Part shown: positions 6,355-12,516 of the stretch, piece by piece
Layout of the letters: each line of letters opens with the position of its first letter
Position numbering within the stretch: position 1 is the stretch's first letter
NCBI GenBank assembly: GCA_029288535.1
Contig: JARIGY010000003.1
Span: forward strand, 1-16,541
Origin: Candidatus Tayloriibacteriota bacterium
GTDB taxonomy: Bacteria; Patescibacteriota; Minisyncoccia; Phycocordibacterales; JAKAEA01
Direction: 5' to 3'
Length of the DNA stretch: 16,541 nucleotides
Notes under the pieces: generated by a model
Database searches by the model: none
Told to the model about the DNA's origin: nothing
What the model saw: the letters and a program-made list of their open reading frames with translations, nothing else
Made by a program: the position numbers and the translations under genes

Positions 6355-8789
6355 CGTTCAACGAACTTCGACAACAGGCGCTCAAAAGCTATTACCCGGC
6401 ATTTTTCCTGGAAAACCTCTGGCCGCGCGGGTACGGTTTGCTGTTGGTAAAAGTCCTGAGGATTATGTGGGAAGTATTCCTAGTCGCAGGCATTCTTCTG
6501 TACGGCCTTTCGCACGCGTTCCATCCGGCCTTTGCGGTATATGCCCTAAAATTGTTTGGCGCGTTCTCGTTTTCTTTCGGCACCTGGATGGTCGCGGGAG
6601 CCATCCATGCTTTCTATAATTACTACTATTATAAGAGCATCTCGGAAAAGGCGGGCGCGAAACCCCTGATGTCATTCGAGCTCGGCAGGATGCTGTATCA
6701 GTCATCGGACACCGATGTGCTCGCAGGTTTTCTTGAGTCGGACGAAGGCTATGAGATCATGATGCGCACGGGCATTTCCCATGAGGAGATCGCCGCGTTT
6801 CTTTCGGCTCGCAAAATGTTTGTCGCCGGGGAAATGCTTGCGGTTGCTGCCGTTGACTCGTATGTGGCCGCGTCGGATTATGTCGCCGCGCTCTATGATG
6901 CAGACAAAACGTTCAGTCAGTTCTTATTCGCCCACGGCATCCAGAAAAAGGATCTGATTGCGATCGTCGAATGGGTTTTCGAACGCGAAATTTCGCGCCA
7001 AACAAGATCCCGATGGTGGAGCCGCGAATATCTCGGCCGCATCCCGGGCATCGGCAAGAATTGGTCTTACGGTCAGATCCACACCATCGAGCGTTTTGCC
7101 CGGGAGATACCCGAGCTCGACGGCGATGAGTATGAAATACACGATGTCTACGGCTCCAAAGAACTGAAGGCGCTTGAATCTATCCTGGCGCGCGATCGGG
7201 CTGCCAATGCCATAGTTGTCGACAATAACCGCGAAGGCAGCATCCACATCGTCGCCCGCCTCAACCGCCTGCTCGAGGCCGGCACGGCGCTGATCCAGCT
7301 TCAGCACAAGCGGCTCATCATGCTCGACAGCGGCCTTATTTCTTCCGGAGCAAAATCGAAATCTGATTTTGAAATCACTACGATGGAAGTATTGCATGAG
7401 GCGCATAATGCCGGCAATGTGATCCTGGTGCTGGAAGATTTTCCCACATTCCTCAACTCGGCAGAAACGTTCGGCACCGACCTTCCCGCTCTTTTCGAAC
7501 CGTATCTTACAAGCTCGAACCTCCAGATCATCGCCCTCGCGGACGTTGACCGCTTCCACAGGAAAATCGAATCGAATATTGCGCTCATGAACCACTTCGA
7601 CCGCATTCTCGTTGAAAACGCCGACACGCAAAATACCATCCGCGTATTGGAAAACGAGGCGGCCATGCTCGAATCCCGCACGGGCGTCTTCTTCACCTAT
7701 CCTTCGCTTACGACGGTCGCGGAAAGCGCCGAACGGTATTTCCCCGACGGGATCATGCCGAACCAGGCGGTAGACCTGCTGTTTGAAGTTGCGCCGAAAC
7801 TTGCCGTCCAGGGCAAGCGCATTGTCCGCAAGGAAGATATTCTTTCGCTCGTCCAGGTGAAGACCGGCATCCCGATGGGCGAAGTGACGGCCGGCGAACG
7901 GGATAAGCTTTTGAATCTCGAAGGCATCCTGCATCACCGCATCATCGGACAGGAAGAAGCGGTCGTGTCGATCTCGAATGCGGTCCGCCGCGCGCGCTCC
8001 GGCATCAATAACCCCAACAGGCCTCTGGCTTCCTTTTTGTTTCTCGGTCCGACCGGAGTCGGCAAGACCGAAACAACCAAGGCGCTCGGCGAAGTGTTTT
8101 TCGGAAAAGACACGCAAATACTCCGCCTCGACATGTCCGAATATTCTTCGGGCGACGCGCTCTCCAAGCTCATCGGCTCGTTTGCCGCCGGAAAGTCGGG
8201 CGTGCTCGCCACTATTTTGCGCGAACATCCGTACGGCGTTTTGCTTCTCGACGAGTTTGAGAAAACCACGCCGGAAGTCATGAACCTGTTTTTGCAGGTG
8301 CTCGACGAAGGCTTCTTTTCCGACATGGACGGCAAGCGCATCAATGCCCGCAACCTGCTTATAATCGCAACTTCGAACGCCGGCAGCGACCTGATCTGGG
8401 ATGCGCTCAAAAAAGGCGACGACCTCAGCCACTCGAAAGAACTCATCATGGACTCGCTCATCTCAACGCGCATGTTCAAGCCGGAACTCCTCAACCGTTT
8501 CGACGGCGTAATCATTTTCCATCCGCTGGGAGTCGATCATCTGGAAAAGATCGCCCGGCTTCAGCTCGAAAAGCTCAAGAGCCGGCTGGCCGAGCGGGGG
8601 ATCAACCTTCTCATCAACGATGATCTGGTAAAATACCTGATGACCTACGGCACCGACCCAAAGTTCGGCGCCCGCCCGATGAACAGGGCTATTCAGGACA
8701 AAATAGAGCAGGTTATCGCCGAGAAAATGATCCGCGGTACCGTTGTGCCCGGCTCGGAAGTGGCTCTCACTGGCGCTGATTTGAAATAA
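6351..8789 (+). CDS. Membrane-anchored Clp/Hsp100-type AAA+ ATPase with degenerate D1
   Basis: 812 residues. The N-terminus holds two hydrophobic segments (about 36-56 and 62-88) where ClpC/ClpB have their soluble N-domain. A helical region (about 110-225) resembles a divergent Clp N-domain repeat. The first ATPase domain (about 260-470) is degenerate: the expected Walker A reads DNNREGSIH (291-299) with no GKT, and the Walker B region reads VILVLEDFP. The second domain is intact: GPTGVGKT (566-573), LLLDEFEK (D634, E635), sensor 1 ATSNAG, an arginine finger in LNRFDG (R716) and sensor 2 GARPMNR (R775). The region after sensor 1, where ClpC has its ClpP-binding LGF-type loop, is short and has no such tripeptide. 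The family remodels or unfolds proteins; here only D2 should hydrolyse ATP. The first codon overlaps the upstream gene's stop. Confidence 0.9.
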   Translation: MTFNELRQQALKSYYPAFFLENLWPRGYGLLLVKVLRIMWEVFLVAGILLYGLSHAFHPAFAVYALKLFGAFSFSFGTWMVAGAIHAFYNYYYYKSISEKAGAKPLMSFELGRMLYQSSDTDVLAGFLESDEGYEIMMRTGISHEEIAAFLSARKMFVAGEMLAVAAVDSYVAASDYVAALYDADKTFSQFLFAHGIQKKDLIAIVEWVFEREISRQTRSRWWSREYLGRIPGIGKNWSYGQIHTIERFAREIPELDGDEYEIHDVYGSKELKALESILARDRAANAIVVDNNREGSIHIVARLNRLLEAGTALIQLQHKRLIMLDSGLISSGAKSKSDFEITTMEVLHEAHNAGNVILVLEDFPTFLNSAETFGTDLPALFEPYLTSSNLQIIALADVDRFHRKIESNIALMNHFDRILVENADTQNTIRVLENEAAMLESRTGVFFTYPSLTTVAESAERYFPDGIMPNQAVDLLFEVAPKLAVQGKRIVRKEDILSLVQVKTGIPMGEVTAGERDKLLNLEGILHHRIIGQEEAVVSISNAVRRARSGINNPNRPLASFLFLGPTGVGKTETTKALGEVFFGKDTQILRLDMSEYSSGDALSKLIGSFAAGKSGVLATILREHPYGVLLLDEFEKTTPEVMNLFLQVLDEGFFSDMDGKRINARNLLIIATSNAGSDLIWDALKKGDDLSHSKELIMDSLISTRMFKPELLNRFDGVIIFHPLGVDHLEKIARLQLEKLKSRLAERGINLLINDDLVKYLMTYGTDPKFGARPMNRAIQDKIEQVIAEKMIRGTVVPGSEVALTGADLK

Positions 8790-8813
8790 GACTCGGCGAT
8801 GTTTCTTCCATAG

Positions 8814-8841
8814 TTGACATGCGACACGTCAGTGGTACTAT
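8814..8841 (+). promoter_or_regulatory. Promoter of the 30-codon mini-gene
   Basis: Consensus TTGACA (8814-8819), a 16-base spacer and TACTAT (8836-8841), followed by 6 bases and the ATG at 8848. One of the best promoters in the window. An overlapping TATTAT (8839-8844) is an alternative -10 but would need a 19-base spacer. Confidence 0.7.
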
Positions 8842-8847
8842 TATTTT

Positions 8848-8940
8848 ATGAGTAAAAAATTATTGTTTTATGTACGTGCTTTTCTTCGGAGCCTGTTCCA
8901 AAAGCCCGAACTGAGCTACTGCAAGATCAGTATCGACTAG
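8848..8940 (+). CDS. 30-residue mini-protein, stand-alone unit
   Basis: ATG 8848 to TAG 8938-8940. The peptide is MSKKLLFYVRAFLRSLFQ followed by KPELSYCKISID. The first 18 residues are amphipathic and cationic with many Leu/Phe, compatible with membrane association. The evidence that it is expressed is contextual: a consensus -35/-10 promoter ends 6 bases before the ATG, and a strong terminator starts 12 bases after the stop. The predicted transcript is about 140 bases. No Shine-Dalgarno sequence exists, so translation would be of a leaderless mRNA, as proposed for several neighbours. It could alternatively be a small non-coding RNA with a chance ORF. No family is recognised. Confidence 0.5.
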   Translation: MSKKLLFYVRAFLRSLFQKPELSYCKISID

Positions 8941-8951
8941 CTACCGGTTTC

Positions 8952-8990
8952 AAAACGAACTCCTGAGAAATCATGAGTTCGTTTTATATT
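8952..8990 (+). terminator. Terminator of the mini-gene (GAAA-capped hairpin)
   Basis: A 15-position stem (8952-8966 with 8971-8985) has one C/T mismatch, a GAAA loop and a T-rich 3' flank. The A run on the 5' side means it could also stop minus-strand transcription. Confidence 0.8.
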
Positions 8991-9001
8991 TGACTATTTT
9001 A

Positions 9002-9010
9002 TGCTAGTGT
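9002..9010 (+). promoter_or_regulatory. Extended -10 of dus (leaderless start)
   Basis: TGCTAGTGT, then AGCGCT (6 bases), then the dus ATG at 9017. No -35 at the expected position. Same geometry as dnaX and the gene at 5959. Confidence 0.45.
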
Positions 9011-9016
9011 AGCGCT

Positions 9017-10024
9017 ATGAACCAGGGGTTTTGGAAAAATATCAAAAAACCGTTTTTTACGCTTGCGCCGATGGCAGATGTCACCGACGCGGCGTTTCGA
9101 CGTGTCATTGCCAAATACGGCAAGCCCGATGTGACCTGGACTGAGTTTGTCTCAGCCGACGGCCTGATCAAAGCCCACGACATAGGCAAGCAAAAACTCA
9201 TGCGCGACCTGGTCTTCACCGAAGCGGAGCGGCCTATTGTTGCCCAGCTCTTCGGCTCAAATCCGGACACGATGCGCCAGGCCGCGGCGCTCGTGCAGTC
9301 TCTCGGTTTCGATGGGCTTGATATCAATATGGGCTGTCCAGTTAGTGCGATTGAAAAACAAGGTGCCGGAGCGGCGATGATAAAAAAACCAGCTCGAGCA
9401 CGGGAAATTATTCGGGCCGCAAAAGAGGGCGCGCCCAACCTGCCGGTTTCCGTCAAAACCCGCATCGGCTACAACAAGGATGAAATCGAGACTTGGCTGC
9501 CTGAACTCTTAGCAGAGGAACCGGCGCTTATTACGATCCATGCCCGGACCCGAAAAGAAATGTCCAAAGTGCCGGCACGATGGGAGCATGTGAAGCGCGC
9601 TGTCGAAATCAGAAATCAATTTAAAAAAGATGGGAAAAAAGGCGGGGATACGCTCATTGCCGGCAATGGAGATATTATCGATCTTGCCGATGCCCGAAAA
9701 AAGATAGCAGAAACAGGAGCCGACGGAGCAATGCTTGGCCGGGCGATTTTCGGCAATCCATGGCTGTTTGCCTCCTCCCCTAATTTAGGGGAGGTGCCCG
9801 CAGGGCGGAGGGGTATTCAAGAAGTTCTCCCCGTCCTCCTCGAACACACTAAACTTTTTCAAGAACTCCTTGGAGATATCAAAAGCTTCGCGATCATGAA
9901 AAAACATTTTAAATCATATATTGCCGGTTTCGACGGCGCGCACGACCTGCGCAATGCGCTCATGGAGGCAAAGGATTATGCAGAAGTGGGGCAGATAATT
10001 GCCGATTTCCTAAAAACAGCCTAA
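9017..10024 (+). CDS. dus: tRNA-dihydrouridine synthase (Dus family, DusB-like)
   Basis: FMN-dependent enzyme reducing uridines in the D-loop of tRNA with NADPH. The 335-residue protein opens with the TIM-barrel start FFTLAPMADVTDAAFRR. It has GLDINMGCP with the catalytic Cys (about residue 112), SVKTRIGYN, TIHARTRKE with the substrate/FMN-contact residues, LIAGNGDI and GADGAMLGRAIFGNPWLF for phosphate binding. The DINMGCP form is closest to the DusB type. A helical C-terminal RNA-binding domain follows (about 270-335; SFAIMKKHFKSYIAGFDGA). Between the barrel and the C-terminal domain, residues about 253-267 (SPNLGEVPAGRRGI) are encoded by a palindromic repeat that interrupts the gene in frame. 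The frame stays open and both flanking domains look intact, so the enzyme is probably functional. There is no Shine-Dalgarno sequence. Confidence 0.94.
   Translation: MNQGFWKNIKKPFFTLAPMADVTDAAFRRVIAKYGKPDVTWTEFVSADGLIKAHDIGKQKLMRDLVFTEAERPIVAQLFGSNPDTMRQAAALVQSLGFDGLDINMGCPVSAIEKQGAGAAMIKKPARAREIIRAAKEGAPNLPVSVKTRIGYNKDEIETWLPELLAEEPALITIHARTRKEMSKVPARWEHVKRAVEIRNQFKKDGKKGGDTLIAGNGDIIDLADARKKIAETGADGAMLGRAIFGNPWLFASSPNLGEVPAGRRGIQEVLPVLLEHTKLFQELLGDIKSFAIMKKHFKSYIAGFDGAHDLRNALMEAKDYAEVGQIIADFLKTA
9774..9816 (+). repeat. Palindromic repeat element inserted in frame in dus
   Basis: A perfect 10-base inverted repeat with a 1-base centre (CCTCCCCTAA / TTAGGGGAGG, 9774-9794) is followed by a second small hairpin GCCC-GCA-GGGC (9796-9806) and GGAGGGG, which could pair with the first arm instead. 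The block is unlike the surrounding coding sequence and sits at a domain boundary. From general knowledge, elements of this CCTCCCC...GGGGAGG...GGGCGGAGGGG type are dispersed in many bacterial genomes. No second copy is seen in this window. Confidence 0.65.
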
Positions 10025-10080
10025 AATAAGGGTATTCTAGAGCTTGCTTTGGACAAAATAAAGATTGTATACCCGAATAC

Positions 10081-10108
10081 TTGACGTATTTATTAGGTAT
10101 GTTATTTT
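10081..10108 (+). promoter_or_regulatory. Promoter of the 29-codon unit
   Basis: TTGACG (10081-10086), a 16-base spacer and TATTTT (10103-10108) preceded by TGT (extended -10). The predicted start near 10115 gives a 5' leader of about 100 bases containing two small hairpins: GTTTGCA/TGCAAAC just upstream of 10180, and TCACC/GGTGA immediately before the ribosome binding site of the ORF at 10217. Confidence 0.55.
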
Positions 10109-10216
10109 AATCACCAGTAGTACAAACGTATCATTCTTTTCATCCCCCCAAGGCCGTTTGCAGCCAGAGGTTGCAAACACAATCACCCCTAACAAGGTGA
10201 AGAAAGGAGAGTGGGT

Positions 10217-10306
10217 ATGCGCAAGCAACACCCCATTCCCATCGCCAGCGGCAATCTGTTGTGGAATAACATCTTCAGCGCCGGCGGTCCGTTCAAGTCC
10301 TGTTGA
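10217..10306 (+). CDS. 29-residue mini-protein with structured leader
   Basis: ATG 10217 to TGA 10304-10306, encoding MRKQHPIPIASGNLLWNN then IFSAGGPFKSC. A clear Shine-Dalgarno sequence (AAAGGAG) lies 7-9 bases before the ATG. A promoter is at 10081-10108 and a very strong terminator begins 49 bases after the stop. It is therefore an independent unit of about 275 nt between dus and the next promoter. The long leader with two hairpins, one next to the ribosome binding site, suggests either a regulated small peptide or a small RNA carrying a short ORF. No homologue is recognised. Confidence 0.45.
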   Translation: MRKQHPIPIASGNLLWNNIFSAGGPFKSC

Positions 10307-10354
10307 CGCCACATCGGCGGCAACTGAGGAGAGTGAGAGAGAGGGTCATCGTTC

Positions 10355-10390
10355 GGCCGGGAGCAAAACTTTGCTCCCGGCCTTTTTCGT
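10355..10390 (+). terminator. Strong intrinsic terminator
   Basis: A perfect 12-bp GC-rich stem (GGCCGGGAGCAA / TTGCTCCCGGCC, 10355-10366 with 10371-10382) with an AACT loop is followed by TTTTT. It ends the 29-codon unit. The 10307-10558 stretch without a gene otherwise holds the 3' UTR of that unit, the next promoter and its 5' leader. Confidence 0.92.
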
Positions 10391-10406
10391 TGTCTTATTT
10401 TTATGC

Positions 10407-10435
10407 TTGACAAATTATTCAATACATGCTATTAT
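10407..10435 (+). promoter_or_regulatory. Promoter of the two small membrane-protein genes
   Basis: Consensus TTGACA (10407-10412), a 17-base spacer and TATTAT (10430-10435) preceded by TGC. Excellent spacing and sequence. Start expected near 10442, so the in-frame ATG at 10403 cannot be used. Confidence 0.78.
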
Positions 10436-10558
10436 AGATTTTCGTCACGGATGCGACGAGACAGACGTATTATTTCAGGATTAGAACTCAGCGAAGGGGA
10501 AAGGAGTTTACTTTTTCCCGGCGTTACAGATTCACACCAGGTTTTTCTGGAGTATCTT

Positions 10559-10819
10559 ATGAGTTTAGGTGAGCGTCTTTCGTTTCGGAAGTTCAAGGCA
10601 GGCCTCATCGTGGGGCTTGCGATTGTCTTGGCGCTTTTTGCGGTGTTCTCGAACATCGGCTGCCAAGTCGGTGGTACGGTCTCCCTCGGCGCGTCGAGCT
10701 ATTGGCCCGATGCCGCCGGGGACAAAGACAAGACCGTCGGTGATCCGCGCAAGGAGCGATACGCTCCCGGCAATACGCAGACCGACGAGAAGTTCCATGG
10801 GCTGAAGGGTGGTGACTGA
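10559..10819 (+). CDS. Small single-pass membrane protein (86 aa)
   Basis: The protein begins MSLGERLSFRKFKAG, has one hydrophobic helix at residues 15-34 (GLIVGLAIVLALFAVFSNIG), a Cys at 35, and then a polar, Gly/Asp/Lys-rich tail to residue 86. The Cys after the helix (SNIGC) resembles a lipobox but lacks the usual Leu at -3, so lipoprotein processing is doubtful. The ATG at 10559 is preceded by GGAG at a 6-base distance, and third-position GC rises sharply from this codon. An alternative in-frame ATG at 10451, 9 bases from the predicted transcription start, would add 36 residues (MRRDRRIISGLEL...). The next gene begins within two bases of the stop. Family not recognised. Confidence 0.62.
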   Translation: MSLGERLSFRKFKAGLIVGLAIVLALFAVFSNIGCQVGGTVSLGASSYWPDAAGDKDKTVGDPRKERYAPGNTQTDEKFHGLKGGD

Positions 10820-10820
10820 A

Positions 10821-11012
10821 ATGAGTTCAGTCGACCCAACAGCAAAAAGTTCGGTGTCGCTTCTTAAGAGGATCAGCGATAATCTTATTGATTTGGTGTG
10901 GGAGCCGCATTGGCTCGACATCAAAATCAATTACGGATTTCTGCTGTTTCTGATCTTGGTTGGCATTCTGCTCATCAAGTCCATTTTGCGGCGCCGTAAC
11001 CAGTCACCCTAA
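10821..11012 (+). CDS. Small tail-anchor-like membrane protein (63 aa)
   Basis: A 63-residue protein: a polar N-terminus, an amphipathic stretch with WEPHWLDIKIN (about 27-37), one hydrophobic helix at 38-58 (YGFLLFLILVGILLIKSIL) and a basic end RRRNQSP. The basic end after the helix suggests a cytoplasmic C-terminus. The ATG at 10821 comes one base after the upstream TGA, so translation is probably coupled. A GTG at 10809 in the same frame is a less likely start. It shares promoter and terminator with the 86-residue membrane protein, so the two may form a pair. No homologue is recognised. Confidence 0.6.
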   Translation: MSSVDPTAKSSVSLLKRISDNLIDLVWEPHWLDIKINYGFLLFLILVGILLIKSILRRRNQSP

Positions 11013-11064
11013 GGATAGGGCGATTCATTGTTCTTAACAGGATTTGACATAGGGGTTTAACCCC

Positions 11065-11100
11065 AGCCCGCTTCACTTGAAGCGGGCTTTTCTTTTTTTA
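11065..11100 (+). terminator. Intrinsic terminator after the membrane-protein pair
   Basis: An 11-bp perfect stem AGCCCGCTTCA / TGAAGCGGGCT (11065-11075 with 11078-11088) is followed by TTTCTTTTTTT. A weaker hairpin GGGG-TTTAA-CCCC lies just upstream (11052-11064). Confidence 0.9.
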
Positions 11101-11165
11101 GAATTTTTTGTATAGTTGAGCCAGACGTTTTACTTCCGGCTCGTCCGGAGATTGGAGAGGTGCCT

Positions 11166-11225
11166 ATGAGGAAAACCGTTGTGGTGTTCTTAACTTCTGA
11201 CGGATTTCCGGTGGAAATGAGGTGA
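11166..11225 (+). CDS. 19-residue mini-ORF in a hairpin-rich unit
   Basis: ATG 11166 to TGA 11223-11225, encoding MRKTVVVFLTSDGFPVEMR. A Shine-Dalgarno-like GGAGAGG lies 5 bases upstream. The surrounding non-coding stretch (11101-11316) holds a small hairpin TCCGG-CTCGT-CCGGA before the ORF, a 7-bp hairpin ACACGTC/GACGTGT (11235-11258) after it, and a long terminator hairpin. TATAGT near 11111 is a possible -10 without a clear -35. It may be a small peptide gene, a leader ORF or a small RNA; I cannot decide. Confidence 0.35.
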   Translation: MRKTVVVFLTSDGFPVEMR

Positions 11226-11266
11226 TCCAGTCGCACACGTCTGACTTGAGGGACGTGTTTAAATCC

Positions 11267-11312
11267 AAGCAGGCATACGATTACCGGTCGTATTGCCTGC
11301 TTTATTATTTAT
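11267..11312 (+). terminator. Intrinsic terminator upstream of dnaX
   Basis: A 14-15 position stem (11267-11280 with 11288-11302, one bulged base, loop TTACCGG) is followed by TTATTATTT. It ends the 19-codon unit right where the dnaX -10 begins, isolating dnaX from upstream transcription. Confidence 0.82.
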
Positions 11313-11315
11313 ATT

Positions 11316-11324
11316 TGCTATACT
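11316..11324 (+). promoter_or_regulatory. Extended -10 of dnaX (leaderless start)
   Basis: TGCTATACT, then GTTTGC (6 bases), then the dnaX ATG at 11331. Identical to the element at 5944-5952. A weak TTGCCT lies 19 bases upstream of the hexamer. Confidence 0.55.
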
Positions 11325-11330
11325 GTTTGC

Positions 11331-12362
11331 ATGTCAGACGTCGCACTCTATAGAAAATACCGTCCGCAGAAATTCAAGGATGTCATCGGCCAGGACCACA
11401 TCGTCAAAGTGCTCGAAGGCGCTATCGGTCTTGGAACTGTTTCCCATGCCTATTTATTCTCCGGTTCGCGCGGCACCGGCAAGACTTCCATCGCCCGGAT
11501 CTTCGCGCGCGAGATCGGCACTTCGGAAAATGATATCTACGAAATAGACGCCGCTTCCAACAGAGGCATCGACGATATCAGGGAAATCCGCGACGGCGTC
11601 AGCACGCTGCCGTTCGAGTCCAAATACAAAGTCTACATCATCGACGAGGTGCACATGCTCACCAAGGAAGCGTTCAACGCGCTGCTGAAAACGCTGGAAG
11701 AGCCGCCAGCCCACGCAGTGTTCGTCCTTGCTACGACCGAGTTCGATAAATTGCCGGAGACGGTCGTTTCCCGCTGCCAGTGTTTTGCGTTCAAAAAGCC
11801 GACGCAGAAAATCCTGAAGGAGCTGGTCGTCTCTGTCGCAAAGAAAGAGGGGTATGCGCTCGAATCGTCTTCGGCCGAGCTTGTCGCGCTTCTTGGCGAC
11901 GGTTCGTTCCGCGATACGCTCGGCATGCTGCAGAAGGTCATTGGTTCTTCAAGCGATAAAAAAATAACGCTCGGGGAAGTCGAGCTCATCACCGGCGCGC
12001 CGCGGTCTTCGCTCATCAACAATTTCATCAAAGCGCTCGATGCGAAAGATTCAAACCTGGGCATTTCAACCATCAAATCCGCTTCGGATCTGAACATAGA
12101 CATGCAGGTATTCCAAAAACTGATCCTTCACAAGATCCGCGCCGTGCTCCTGCTTCGCTATAGTCCGGACTTGAAACCTGCGCTCCAGGAAGAATTTTCC
12201 GCCGAAGATTTCGCCCTTCTCGAAGACCTCGCGGCCAAGAAAGATTCCCACATCAATTCCAAAACCGTTCTCGAGCTTTTGAATGCCCAGGACCTCATGC
12301 GCCTCTCGCCGATAGCAGAGCTTCCGCTCGAGCTCCTGTTTGTGCAAAGCCCGCAACTGTAG
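11331..12362 (+). CDS. dnaX: DNA polymerase III subunit gamma/tau, short form without zinc module
   Basis: AAA+ clamp-loader subunit of the replicative polymerase. 343 residues: ALYRKYRPQKFKDVIGQ, Walker A GSRGTGKT (45-52), EIDAASNRGIDDIREI (71-86), Walker B VYIIDEVHML (D105, E106), ALLKTLEEPP, sensor 1 ATTE and the SRC arginine-finger motif (147-149). In usual DnaX proteins a Cys4 zinc-binding module lies between the Walker A helix and the DAAS motif. Here the text goes directly from RIFAREIGTSENDIYEIDAAS, so that module is missing. A helical collar domain (about 220-340) follows; the C-terminal tau extension that binds the polymerase and DnaB is absent, so the protein is gamma-like only. 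It has a leaderless-type start and no ribosome binding site. Confidence 0.95.
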   Translation: MSDVALYRKYRPQKFKDVIGQDHIVKVLEGAIGLGTVSHAYLFSGSRGTGKTSIARIFAREIGTSENDIYEIDAASNRGIDDIREIRDGVSTLPFESKYKVYIIDEVHMLTKEAFNALLKTLEEPPAHAVFVLATTEFDKLPETVVSRCQCFAFKKPTQKILKELVVSVAKKEGYALESSSAELVALLGDGSFRDTLGMLQKVIGSSSDKKITLGEVELITGAPRSSLINNFIKALDAKDSNLGISTIKSASDLNIDMQVFQKLILHKIRAVLLLRYSPDLKPALQEEFSAEDFALLEDLAAKKDSHINSKTVLELLNAQDLMRLSPIAELPLELLFVQSPQL

Positions 12363-12381
12363 TATTTTAAACACACCTTCA

Positions 12382-12455
12382 TGCTGGATCGTCTAATGGT
12401 AGGACATGAGCCTTTGAAGCTCAGTATCTTGGTTCGATCCCAAGTCCAGCAGCCA
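12382..12455 (+). tRNA. tRNA-Gln (anticodon UUG), CCA encoded
   Basis: Acceptor stem TGCTGGA / TCCAGCA (12382-12388 with 12445-12451), discriminator G and encoded CCA (12453-12455). The anticodon stem TGAGC/GCTCA encloses loop CTTTGAA, giving anticodon TTG (12414-12416). The T-arm has the usual GGTTCGATCC core. A U1-A72 pair is typical of glutamine tRNAs. It lies 19 bases after dnaX, and an AT-rich accessory region begins just beyond it. Confidence 0.96.
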
Positions 12456-12516
12456 ACACGAGTGTCAAGAGGCGCTCGAGCCGCGTTAATACAGATTTAA
12501 TAGAATCGTCAAAATA

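Noticed and set aside
6924..8432. Minus-strand open frame of 502 codons opposite the Clp-type ATPase
   Set aside because: Antisense shadow of a high-GC3 gene with intact AAA+ motifs; its translation has no recognisable domain and no promoter or ribosome binding site.
10403..10558. N-terminal extension of the 86-residue membrane protein from ATG 10403 or 10451
   Set aside because: ATG 10403 lies upstream of the promoter. ATG 10451 remains possible but lacks a Shine-Dalgarno and its codons differ in composition from the rest; 10559 is preferred.
12456..12516. Terminator or attachment site just after tRNA-Gln
   Set aside because: Small inverted repeats (ACAC/GTGT, GGC/GCC) exist but have no T tract, and no second copy of the tRNA 3' end is seen downstream.
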